From: Paraglaciecola polaris LMG 21857
GTDB lineage: Bacteria; Pseudomonadota; Gammaproteobacteria; Enterobacterales; Alteromonadaceae
Direction: 5' to 3'
Length of the DNA: 64,000 nucleotides
NCBI RefSeq assembly: GCF_000315055.1
Contig: NZ_BAER01000024.1
Coordinates: 114,688 to 178,687, forward strand
Below are positions 25,058 to 32,701 of the stretch, one piece after another (positions within the stretch are counted from its first letter, which is position 1; the number at the start of each line of letters is the position of its first letter). The notes beneath the pieces were generated by a model, which had not been told where the DNA came from, ran no database searches, and worked only from the letters and a program-made list of their open reading frames with translations. The translations under genes were made by a program, and so were the position numbers.

Positions 25058-27634
25058 TTAGAAACGATAAGCAAAGTCAACACCGTAAGAACGCTGGGCT
25101 GAAGGATGTAAAAAGGATCCTCCAAACTCAGGTGTGGGTATCACTTCTTGTAGATAATTTTCATCAGTCAGATTTTTAGACCAAAGGGCCAGAGTCCAGT
25201 TTTCACTGTCTAGACTGACACGTAAATTAAGGGTGCTGTAGGCGTCACGCGTAGCGTTTGAAAAATCAACCGAGTGCGGGCCAGCGGGTACACCGCCACC
25301 TAAGGTGCCAAAGAAGTCCCAAATAGTAGGGGTTTGTTCATCTTGCAGCGTATGGAAGTAAGTTTGACCCACGTACTGCCAATCAATACGGCTGGTCATA
25401 AATAGATCTTCGGCTAACGAGTAGTCCCAGCTAACGCCAAGTGTGTAGGTTTCATCCGGTGATTGAGGCGCCGTATTGCCAACGGAAAGTGGACGGTTTT
25501 TATTTTCTTTTATTTCACTATCAAGTAAACCAACACCAGCAAAAATACTGACATCTTCCGTTACTTGGGCTTTTATATCCATTTCGAAACCTTGGATTTT
25601 AAGCTCATCGATGGTGGTAACCGCGCGAATTAGGCCAAATGGACCTGCGAAAAATTCAAAGAATTGGTTGTCGTCAACGGTTGTGTCGAATATTGCGCCG
25701 TTGAGTTTAATAAGGTCATCGAACAAGCTTGATTTAAAGCCTAACTCGATGTTAGTGGTGACTTCTTTGTCATATTCATCACTGACTAATAATTGTGCAT
25801 TGACCGCATCACCAGGGCTACCATCACCTGTGGCGTTGAACCAAAAATCAAGGGTTGCCTCAGTACCAATGGAATTGAATCCACCGCTTCTAAAACCGAC
25901 ACCGTAGCTGGCATACCAGTTCCAATCATCGCTGGCAGCGTATGCTAGGGTTACCTTAGGCTGCCAGTGACTGAACGTACTATTTCTGTCGGGTATACCA
26001 TCTGGGTTTGCAGTAAATGCAGGGTTGATGGGACCCACTACGCCGTCAATTATGGTGTTTATGTTGAGGCCCGAAGCACTGACATTGGGTACGTTATTGC
26101 TAACATCTCGAGATTCATGATCGTAACGCAACGCTACTGACAGCTCCCACTGTTCGTTAAAGTCATACTCGAGTTGACCAAATGCAGACATGACCGATGT
26201 ATCAAACGTATCATCGAATAAAAGATCTGTAGGGTTAGGACCAGTTGCTGGGATGTAGGCTTGCTTTAAAAAGCCTTGACCTGTGTCTGCCCCATAGGCA
26301 ACAACGACGTCTCGTTCAATTTCTGCAAAATATAAACCGGCGATCCAACGTAACGGGTCACTTGGCGAGTCAGAGGTGAAGCGCAGCTCACCACTGAAGT
26401 CTGATTGACTGCGCTCTTGGAATTGATACCCGTCACACGATGTCGGGGTGAATGGACCGTATACGCCAGTGAATTCAACGCCGGGGGCGAAAACACCAAA
26501 AGGAGCAAAAAACTCTCCGAATAAATCGGTTCTACCCGCACCACCGATAGCTGTTGGGGCGTTATTCAACGTGGCGCGATCAGTTTGACATTGGGCGGTA
26601 AGCTCATAACCGTAAAAAGAAGCACTGGTGCCATCAGATAACAGGGTTTCCTCTAAGTCGTTGTAGGCAAGTACCGCGGTGACATCAAAGCCGTCTAAAT
26701 CCAGGTCTGCTTTTAGTGATGTTTCAAAGGTAGATTGTTCGTTTATGCCCGGCACGTTGAAGGCGAAAATAAAATCGTGCTCGTTGACGTCGGCAAAATA
26801 AGCAGGCTGATTAAACGCGTCGACAAATGACGGCAAAGCAAAAGCCGCATTGTAGTTAATGGCTCCGCCCTCTACGTCACTGACGCTGGCGCGAAAGTCC
26901 AATGTGAGAATATCGGACGCGTCCCATATTAATCGGCCTCGAATATTGCTGTCTTCCAAATAATCCACTGAGTCGTCAGCACCGGTGAATGCATTAGTGT
27001 AAAAACCATCTGTGGTGTTACGACTTGCTGATAAGCGTCCGCGTACGGTGTCTGAGAGTGCACCAGATATAACACCACTGGCTTTTTGGGTATCGTTATT
27101 GGCCAAACCGATCTTAACTCGACCTTCAAATTCATCAGAAGGCTGTTTAGTGGTGACTATGATTGCTCCTGCCACTGCATTGCGACCGTACAATGCACCC
27201 TGTGGGCCTTTTAACACCTCAATTTGTGCTACATCGAATAATTCTTCGTTGAAGCCATTTGGATTGGTCATCAGCACACCGTCGACTACATAGGCAAATG
27301 TTGATTCAGCGTCACGGGTTGAAACTATCCCTCTGATGGTAACTTGGGTATCGCCTACGTTTGATGCATCGACCATTGTAATGTTTGGGATCAATCCTAT
27401 AGCGTCACCCGGTCGTTCTATCCCTGCGTTTTCAATAACCTTTTCTGACAGCGCTGTAATCGCAATGGGCACTTCTTGTAGGCTTTCAGGTCGCTTGCGC
27501 GAGATACTGATAATTTCAAGTTGTTCATTTGATGCCGTTTTTTCTTGCGCTTTAGCATCAGCAAGAGGATAAAATCCGCTGCTGAGCGCTAATATAATGC
27601 TGCTGGTTAAGGTATTTAGTCGCAGATCTGCCAT
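25058..27634 (-). CDS. TonB-dependent outer-membrane receptor
   Basis: 858 residues. Signal peptide to about residue 29, TonB-box-like EIISISRKR, plug domain (about 40-160) with QEVPIAITALSEKVIENAGI, TIRGI, VDGVL, IEVLKGPQGALYGRNAVAGAI, then a 22-strand barrel ending in an aromatic residue (VDFAYRF). The plug type is that of SusC-independent proteobacterial receptors for carbohydrates, aromatics and natural products rather than a classical siderophore receptor. It is the first structural gene after the sigma-54 activator (19-base gap) and precedes the CoA-transferase, so it probably imports the operon's substrate across the outer membrane, energised by TonB-ExbBD. Confidence 0.92.
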   Translation of the reverse strand: MADLRLNTLTSSIILALSSGFYPLADAKAQEKTASNEQLEIISISRKRPESLQEVPIAITALSEKVIENAGIERPGDAIGLIPNITMVDASNVGDTQVTIRGIVSTRDAESTFAYVVDGVLMTNPNGFNEELFDVAQIEVLKGPQGALYGRNAVAGAIIVTTKQPSDEFEGRVKIGLANNDTQKASGVISGALSDTVRGRLSASRNTTDGFYTNAFTGADDSVDYLEDSNIRGRLIWDASDILTLDFRASVSDVEGGAINYNAAFALPSFVDAFNQPAYFADVNEHDFIFAFNVPGINEQSTFETSLKADLDLDGFDVTAVLAYNDLEETLLSDGTSASFYGYELTAQCQTDRATLNNAPTAIGGAGRTDLFGEFFAPFGVFAPGVEFTGVYGPFTPTSCDGYQFQERSQSDFSGELRFTSDSPSDPLRWIAGLYFAEIERDVVVAYGADTGQGFLKQAYIPATGPNPTDLLFDDTFDTSVMSAFGQLEYDFNEQWELSVALRYDHESRDVSNNVPNVSASGLNINTIIDGVVGPINPAFTANPDGIPDRNSTFSHWQPKVTLAYAASDDWNWYASYGVGFRSGGFNSIGTEATLDFWFNATGDGSPGDAVNAQLLVSDEYDKEVTTNIELGFKSSLFDDLIKLNGAIFDTTVDDNQFFEFFAGPFGLIRAVTTIDELKIQGFEMDIKAQVTEDVSIFAGVGLLDSEIKENKNRPLSVGNTAPQSPDETYTLGVSWDYSLAEDLFMTSRIDWQYVGQTYFHTLQDEQTPTIWDFFGTLGGGVPAGPHSVDFSNATRDAYSTLNLRVSLDSENWTLALWSKNLTDENYLQEVIPTPEFGGSFLHPSAQRSYGVDFAYRF

Positions 27635-27653
27635 GGTGTGTTCTCCGTTAATT

Positions 27654-29504
27654 TTAATTATTGTTTATGCGTTTAAGCCGCCGCCATAACGTGGTTTGAC
27701 TCAGTCCTAAATACGCCGCGGCGCGGCGCTTGTCCCCATTGAAGCGAGTCATAGCTTCAACAACTAGCTCAAGCTCTTTCGCTTTAACTAAACCGTTGTC
27801 TGGGTCAAAATTTTCGTGCTCTAACATTTCTGGCGCAATGTGGAGTAAAACCTGTTGAATATTGTTCGTGCTATTAGCGGTGTACAAATAGGCAACTAAA
27901 CGCTCTAACACATTTTCCAATTCACGGACGTTGCCTGGCCAAGCGTAATCACCTAAAGCTGATATGACAGGAGGTAAAATATCGTCAACGGAGAACGGCA
28001 ACTTATAACTGATAATAAAATCAGCTAACTTTTGTTCGGAGATACGTTTGATATCTTCAGGGCGCTCGCGAAGGGCTGGAATATGAATATTAAAAACGTT
28101 AAGGCGGAAGAATAAATCTTCTCTGAATGAGCCAGCCTCAACCAGTTCACGTAACGGTTTATTGGTTGCCGCGACTAATTTTAAATTGACTGGTTTCTCT
28201 TCATTTGAGCCGAGAGGCCGATAATGCCGTTCTTGCATAAAGCGTAGTAACTTTGATTGCTGATCGAGTGCCAGCTCACTTATTTCATCAAGAAATAACA
28301 CACCATTTTGTGCTTCTTCGATAAGACCTTTTCGACCGCCACGTTTCGAACCGGTGAAAGCCCCATCACGATAGCCAAAAAGCTCACCTTCAAACAATTC
28401 AGTCGGAATAGCGGAACAATTTAACGCAACAAAACGTCCTTCACAGTAAGGACTGTGTTGATGAACGGCTCTGGCGATCAGTTCTTTACCTGTGCCAGAT
28501 TCACCAAAAATCAGTACGTTACTAGGTGAGGTTGAGAATGATTTAACCTGATTGACCACCTCAACTAATGCCGGTGACGAGTACACTAAGTTGTGACGGT
28601 TGGTGACTAACTGTTTTTCTGTTTTAGGTTTCTTTCGATAGAACTGATAAACATAGGAAGGGCTGCCTTTAGCCATCACACAGTCTTGATGAAACCACCA
28701 ATCCGTTCCATGTATTTGGCATTCGCCATCTGTTGGACGCTGTTGTTCATCGGAGTGTATAAAACTTTCTAGCTCTATATGACTCTCGCTATCAACCCCT
28801 AATTCGTCATAAGCCGCTTGATTAAATATGACCGAATCACCTTGTTCATCAGTCATAAAAATAGGGGTTTTTGATTGGTACACAAGCCAATCGGTTAGGG
28901 CAGTACGTTGCTGGGTTTGTAAATGATTACGTCCGGCGCGGATGGCATTGGCTAGGGTTTTTCTACAGGATTGCGCGGAATACAACAAGAATGCTGGGAT
29001 TTCATGTTGCGCTGCCAGACCACAGACCAAGCTTGCGCCAACATATACTACGTTGTTCACTTGACGAGTCAGTTGAAATAACTCTCTGGCTTGGTCTGAA
29101 GTGGTATAAATTTCTTCTTGAATAGAAACGTTTAACGCCGTTTCTAATAGAGGAACGACAGGAGACGATTCAGCGAAATTGATCAATACGATATTGCCGG
29201 AAATCTGTGCGGCTCTTTTAACCGCAGAAATAATGTCTTCTGGGGTGCTATCCAGAGACAATACGGGGATATCTAATGCTGACTTTAAGTAAGCGGCGTT
29301 AGCCCCTGCGCTGACAATCACGTCAGGTTTGAAATCAGTTATATGTTGTTCAATTTCCTTGACGCTTCCAACGATGGTATCAAGAATGCGAAAGTGCGCT
29401 TTTTCGGTAAACTCCGGCATAACGCTGGTCATAAGCTGACTAAACTCTTTGTGCCCAAATACCAAAACACGTACGTGCTCAGAAGAAGATTTAGAAACTT
29501 TCAT
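27654..29504 (-). CDS. Sigma-54-dependent activator with PrpR-type sensor domain
   Basis: 616 residues. Residues about 1-190 match the PrpR N-terminal sensor (PDVIVSAGANAAYLKSALDI, IPVLSLDSTPEDIISAVKRA), which in PrpR binds 2-methylcitrate. A short PAS-like region (about 205-290) follows. The AAA+ domain has Walker A GESGTGKE, the sigma-54 contact loop GAFTG, Walker B VLFLDEIS and the arginine-finger region ERPEDI. The C-terminal Fis-type helix-turn-helix is GDKRRAAAYLGLSQTTLWRRL. It should activate the operon and itself in response to a small acid, perhaps a methyl-branched intermediate. ATG 29504 follows GGAG; a sigma-54 promoter and a palindromic enhancer lie upstream. Confidence 0.93.
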   Translation of the reverse strand: MKVSKSSSEHVRVLVFGHKEFSQLMTSVMPEFTEKAHFRILDTIVGSVKEIEQHITDFKPDVIVSAGANAAYLKSALDIPVLSLDSTPEDIISAVKRAAQISGNIVLINFAESSPVVPLLETALNVSIQEEIYTTSDQARELFQLTRQVNNVVYVGASLVCGLAAQHEIPAFLLYSAQSCRKTLANAIRAGRNHLQTQQRTALTDWLVYQSKTPIFMTDEQGDSVIFNQAAYDELGVDSESHIELESFIHSDEQQRPTDGECQIHGTDWWFHQDCVMAKGSPSYVYQFYRKKPKTEKQLVTNRHNLVYSSPALVEVVNQVKSFSTSPSNVLIFGESGTGKELIARAVHQHSPYCEGRFVALNCSAIPTELFEGELFGYRDGAFTGSKRGGRKGLIEEAQNGVLFLDEISELALDQQSKLLRFMQERHYRPLGSNEEKPVNLKLVAATNKPLRELVEAGSFREDLFFRLNVFNIHIPALRERPEDIKRISEQKLADFIISYKLPFSVDDILPPVISALGDYAWPGNVRELENVLERLVAYLYTANSTNNIQQVLLHIAPEMLEHENFDPDNGLVKAKELELVVEAMTRFNGDKRRAAAYLGLSQTTLWRRLKRINNN

Positions 29505-29632
29505 TTCTGCTCTCCTAAGCCTGTCGGCGCCAACAATAATCTGTTGAGCACATTGGTTATATTTTGGGTAATTAAGTAGTCCACGTTATCTTTTCGTTTT
29601 TTCATTTAGTTTCTCGCAGGTACGGAGCATGT

Positions 29633-29648
29633 AGCATCAGCTATGCCA
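29633..29648 (-). promoter_or_regulatory. Sigma-54 (-24/-12) promoter of the catabolic operon
   Basis: Minus strand reads TGGCATAGCTGATGCT. The invariant GG and GC are spaced by ten bases and TGGCA and the final W match the consensus TGGCAC-N5-TTGCW; mismatches are at one -24 base and one -12 base. It sits about 130 bases before the start codon of the activator gene, leaving a leader of roughly 115 bases. Autoregulation by the encoded activator is inferred. Confidence 0.65.
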
Positions 29649-29742
29649 TACTCGTTATTTTTTATTGTCCCCTCCATTTTTAAGGGGCTGTAAGGGATGT
29701 GTGGAAATAATATTGCTTACATCTTAGCAACAAAAAACACAT

Positions 29743-29786
29743 AATTAGTTTCATTATGAAAAATATTTTTCATAATGAAACTAATT
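29743..29786. promoter_or_regulatory. Perfect 44-bp palindrome, likely enhancer (UAS) of the PrpR-type activator
   Basis: Two 22-base arms (29743-29764 and 29765-29786) are exact reverse complements. Within each arm is a 13-bp dyad: TTTCATTATGAAA (29749-29761) and TTTCATAATGAAA (29768-29780), 19 bases centre to centre. It lies about 115-150 bases upstream of the sigma-54 promoter at 29633-29648, the normal enhancer distance for an AAA+ activator. There is no good T tract, so terminator function for the VOC gene ending at 29815 is less likely. Confidence 0.65.
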
Positions 29787-29814
29787 TGAAAGGTTAAAAA
29801 TAGAAAGGAATATT

Positions 29815-30219
29815 TTAGCTGGGTTGGCAAAGTTGCAAAGTAAAAGCAAGCGATAAAGGACACTCAATATCATGTACAGACCAATTGTCGAGGCCTGTGC
29901 GAGGACCTTTAGCATCCGGTGCAATACCGCGTTCAACGAGTGCGTCTAAAGTACTGCTTAAATCGTCTACACCAAATGAGAGTAAAAAAAGCCCCTCACC
30001 GCGTTTCGCTAGAATACGTGCTACTTCGCCGTGTTCATTCAGAGGCTGAACTAATACCAACCAAGCATCACCGACCGGAAAACGAGCGGTCGTCACATTT
30101 CGCCCTGATAATGCTTCGACGATTGGCTGGCAATCAAATAACCTTGTGAAATAGGGAAGGGCCTGATTGATATCTTTAACCAGGTAATTAATGTGATGGA
30201 TTGAACGAATATGATTCAT
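29815..30219 (-). CDS. VOC (glyoxalase/epimerase) fold protein
   Basis: 134 residues, one vicinal-oxygen-chelate module pair. IHHINYLVKDINQALPYF at the start and VGDAWLVLVQPL plus LLSFGVDDLSSTLDALVERGI in the second half resemble methylmalonyl-CoA epimerase-like members. Likely metal ligands are the first-strand His and an early second-half residue; the usual C-terminal Glu is not obvious. A sigma-54 promoter lies 39-54 bases upstream of its ATG, making it a probable member of the same regulon as the operon downstream. It may epimerise or isomerise a CoA ester or keto acid of the pathway; that is inference. The 247 bases beyond the promoter (30274-30520) show nothing else. Confidence 0.8.
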   Translation of the reverse strand: MNHIRSIHHINYLVKDINQALPYFTRLFDCQPIVEALSGRNVTTARFPVGDAWLVLVQPLNEHGEVARILAKRGEGLFLLSFGVDDLSSTLDALVERGIAPDAKGPRTGLDNWSVHDIECPLSLAFTLQLCQPS

Positions 30220-30257
30220 GATTTTTAGCTGCGCCCGTTGAGTTAAGCGATAATATG

Positions 30258-30273
30258 AGCATGTTGTGTGCCA
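30258..30273 (-). promoter_or_regulatory. Sigma-54 (-24/-12) promoter of the VOC gene
   Basis: Minus strand reads TGGCACACAACATGCT: a full TGGCAC -24 element and ATGC -12 element with correct GG-N10-GC spacing. Transcription would begin near 30247, about 28 bases before the ATG at 30219. It closely resembles the promoter at 29633-29648 (both TGGCAYA then ATGCT). Confidence 0.72.
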
Positions 30274-30520
30274 TAGTGAGTGTCAGGGGCCTTGGATGCT
30301 AGGCGTTATTATTTAGATCTTAGTTGAAAAGCGCATACTTAGAAAATTGAGTCATAGTTTTATCGTCGTTTGATCATCGAAGTATATGTACGCGCTGGAT
30401 TTAGTTTATGGTTACGTGTTTATCTAAATCGGCAGCTCCTATGGGGTTACGATGAAAGGAAATTGCGCACCAATCGTTCTCGTTGTAGGTATATAAACTT
30501 TTAAAACGAGAAGATCGTAA

Positions 30521-30982
30521 ATGAAAAATCTAATTTTGGTGATTGTCTTATGCCTATTTTCAATCGCAAGTGGTGCGCAGCAAAGTGTAAGGGGGGTTGA
30601 CCATGTGGGATTGACGGTGATTCATTTGCCGGCATCTGAGCAATTTTTTATCGACCATGCGGGTTTTCGAGTCGTGGGTCGAGATGAGCAATACCCGGCT
30701 GTTTTTCTTTCTAACGACAGTGTGGTTATTACGTTATGGGCGGCGACTAATTCTGAGAGTGCCGTTAGGTTTGACCGCAAAAATAATGTGGGGTTACATC
30801 ATTTGGCTTTCAAAGTGGATAGCGAAAATGCGTTAAACGCTTTGTATGAAACGTTATCGAAAGATGAGGGGGTGATTGTAGAGTTTGCCCCAGAACTGGC
30901 TGGGAATGGCCCAAACAAACATATGATGGTGTACGAACCTAGCGGTAATCGAATTGAATTTATGTTTAGGGCAAAGCCCTAA
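30521..30982 (+). CDS. Secreted VOC (glyoxalase/bleomycin-resistance) fold protein
   Basis: 153 residues with a Sec signal peptide (MKNLILVIVLCLFSIASGA). The mature protein holds one paired VOC unit: GVDHVGLTVIHLPASEQFF, then VGLHHLAFKVDSENALNAL and a C-terminal YEPSGNRIEFMF with the usual metal-binding Glu. His in DHVGL, His in HHLAF and this Glu would form the metal site. Export to the periplasm is unusual for the fold, as most members are cytosolic. Divergent from the regulon VOC gene (301 bases apart) and transcribed from its own promoter. Function unknown. Confidence 0.78.
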   Translation: MKNLILVIVLCLFSIASGAQQSVRGVDHVGLTVIHLPASEQFFIDHAGFRVVGRDEQYPAVFLSNDSVVITLWAATNSESAVRFDRKNNVGLHHLAFKVDSENALNALYETLSKDEGVIVEFAPELAGNGPNKHMMVYEPSGNRIEFMFRAKP

Positions 30983-30984
30983 AC
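30964..30984 (+). other. Hairpin across the VOC gene stop codon
   Basis: A 9-bp perfect stem GTTTAGGGC / GCCCTAAAC with an AAA loop overlaps the last codons and the TAA at 30980-30982. No T run follows directly (next bases CTATTTATC), so it is a possible weak terminator or mRNA 3'-end protector. Confidence 0.5.
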
Positions 30985-30999
30985 CTATTTATCAGTACG

Positions 31000-31025
31000 G
31001 TGACTCGCATTTAAGTGCGAGTCAC
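31000..31025. other. Hairpin across the mltD stop codon
   Basis: A 10-bp perfect stem GTGACTCGCA / TGCGAGTCAC around a 6-base loop includes the final codons and the stop of mltD (31011-31013, minus strand). It lacks a T tract. With the hairpin at 30964 it forms a pair of stems separating two convergent genes. Confidence 0.5.
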
Positions 31026-32672
31026 GTCAACCATGATTTTTAGCTTCTGACCAGGCTGGAGATATTTTTCCGGATTAATTTGATTCCAACGTTGTATATC
31101 AGACACATTCACCTTGAACTTGTTAGCAATTCTAGCCAGCGAGTCACCACCGCGAACCGTGTAGGTGAGGGTACGCATCACCGCGTCACTGTGCTGCTTT
31201 TTTCCTTTACCATCTAACCAAATAACGAGTTCTTTGCCAGGGCGAAGTGTGTCCCGAGGGGCCATGCCGTTCCACTTGGCTAAGCTGCGCATATTGACCT
31301 TATACTTGCGGCTGATATCCCACATGGTGTCACCACTTTTTACCTTGTGTTTTACCTGATAGGTGCCGCTTTTGTGCTTAGATTGAGTGTCGGCTAAACG
31401 TTGGTCTTGGGATAATGAATAGAAATCCAGCGATTTTAACGCCACTGGAATAACCAGATATTCACCCGCGCGGATCATATTTCCCTTCAATTCGTTTACT
31501 TGACTGATGATATCAGGCGTCGTGTGGTATTGATGGGCCAATTTAAGTAGGCTGTCACCGCTTTTTATTTTATGGCGTACCCAGTTCAAGCGCTCTTTGG
31601 TATCCGTTGCTGCAAGCGCTTCACTAAATGCATCTACTTTGTCCACTGGGACCAATAGCTTAAATGGACCCTCTGGATCCGTTGCCCAGCGGTTATAGCC
31701 AGGGTTCAAAGCGTGCAGTTCTTCCACGGTTAACCCAGCCATGTCAGCGGCCAGTGCGAGGTCAATCTGCGAACCCACATCGACCACATCGGTCACTTTG
31801 CTATTTTCAATCACCGGCCAGCTAAACGCGTACTTTTCTGAATTACGCAGAATGTCCGCTAGTGCCAGCAGCTTAGGGACATATGCGCGGGTTTCTCTTG
31901 GTAAGTCTAACGCCCAATATTCCGTGCTTTTACCTGCTTTTTTGTTCTTTTTAATCGCACGCATTACCCTGCCTTCACCGCTGTTGTATGCTGCAAGGGC
32001 GTGTAGCCAATTGCCGTCAAACATCTCGTTGAGGTAAGTAAGATAGGCAATAGCCCCATCCGTTGACGCCATTACGTCTCGACGTCCGTCGTACCACCAT
32101 GTTTGCTTCATGCCAAAACGTTTGCCCGTCGCAGGGACAAATTGCCACATGCCTGCCGCGCGTCCATGGGAATAAGCGAAGGGGTCAAAAGCGCTTTCCA
32201 CTATGGGCAATAAGGCCAATTCCAGCGGCATGTTTTGCTTTTCTAAGCGTTCAACAATGAGGTACAAAAACGGCTTAGCGCGCTTAGCCACTCGTTGCAT
32301 GTAAGAGGGATGCTTTAAATACCAATTACGCTGGCTGGCAATACGACTATTATCAGCAAAATCAAATGCAAGGTTTTGGCTGATATGCTGCCATACATCC
32401 ACCGCGGCTATATCTTGCGGGACAGGTTCTGGCTCTATGACGACTTCCACTTCTTCTTCAGGGTGCGTAATAGGAATGGTGCCTTCGTCTGCGGCTTCGC
32501 AATCATATTCATCTTGCGCTAACTCACCTGATTGTTGGCAGGAATGAGCGATTTGTTGCGCTATTTCATGTTCTTGCTCGATTTGCTCAGCAATATCAGG
32601 ATGGTTTTCCATCATCTGACAAGCCGGTAGTAGCGTCACAAGAGACATACACAGCAGGGTTTTTAAGCGCAC
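31011..32672 (-). CDS. mltD: Membrane-bound lytic murein transglycosylase D
   Basis: 553 residues, starting at GTG 32672 after AAGGA. Lipoprotein signal (MRLKTLLCMSLVTLLPAC, lipobox LPAC). The SLT catalytic domain (about 110-260) contains LPIVESAFDPFAYSHGRAAG with the catalytic Glu, MWQFVPATGKRFGM and ALAAYNSGEGRV. Three LysM peptidoglycan-binding repeats follow near residues 367-410, 440-485 and 500-548 (for example HKIKSGDSLLKLAHQYHTTP and VKSGDTMWDISRKYKV). It cleaves glycan strands of peptidoglycan from the inner face of the outer membrane. Adjacent to gloB, as in E. coli. Confidence 0.95.
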   Translation of the reverse strand: MRLKTLLCMSLVTLLPACQMMENHPDIAEQIEQEHEIAQQIAHSCQQSGELAQDEYDCEAADEGTIPITHPEEEVEVVIEPEPVPQDIAAVDVWQHISQNLAFDFADNSRIASQRNWYLKHPSYMQRVAKRAKPFLYLIVERLEKQNMPLELALLPIVESAFDPFAYSHGRAAGMWQFVPATGKRFGMKQTWWYDGRRDVMASTDGAIAYLTYLNEMFDGNWLHALAAYNSGEGRVMRAIKKNKKAGKSTEYWALDLPRETRAYVPKLLALADILRNSEKYAFSWPVIENSKVTDVVDVGSQIDLALAADMAGLTVEELHALNPGYNRWATDPEGPFKLLVPVDKVDAFSEALAATDTKERLNWVRHKIKSGDSLLKLAHQYHTTPDIISQVNELKGNMIRAGEYLVIPVALKSLDFYSLSQDQRLADTQSKHKSGTYQVKHKVKSGDTMWDISRKYKVNMRSLAKWNGMAPRDTLRPGKELVIWLDGKGKKQHSDAVMRTLTYTVRGGDSLARIANKFKVNVSDIQRWNQINPEKYLQPGQKLKIMVDVTRT

Positions 32673-32701
32673 TAAGCGTTCCTTTTTAATAGTTTTCGTT
32701 T

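Noticed and set aside
29726..29741. Another sigma-54-like site (TGTGTTTTTTGTTGC, minus strand)
   Set aside because: The invariant GG of the -24 element is missing; the site at 29633-29648 is better.
29743..29786. Palindrome as transcription terminator of the VOC gene
   Set aside because: Stem is AT-rich, no continuous T tract follows on the minus strand, and the internal double dyad is typical of a protein-binding site.
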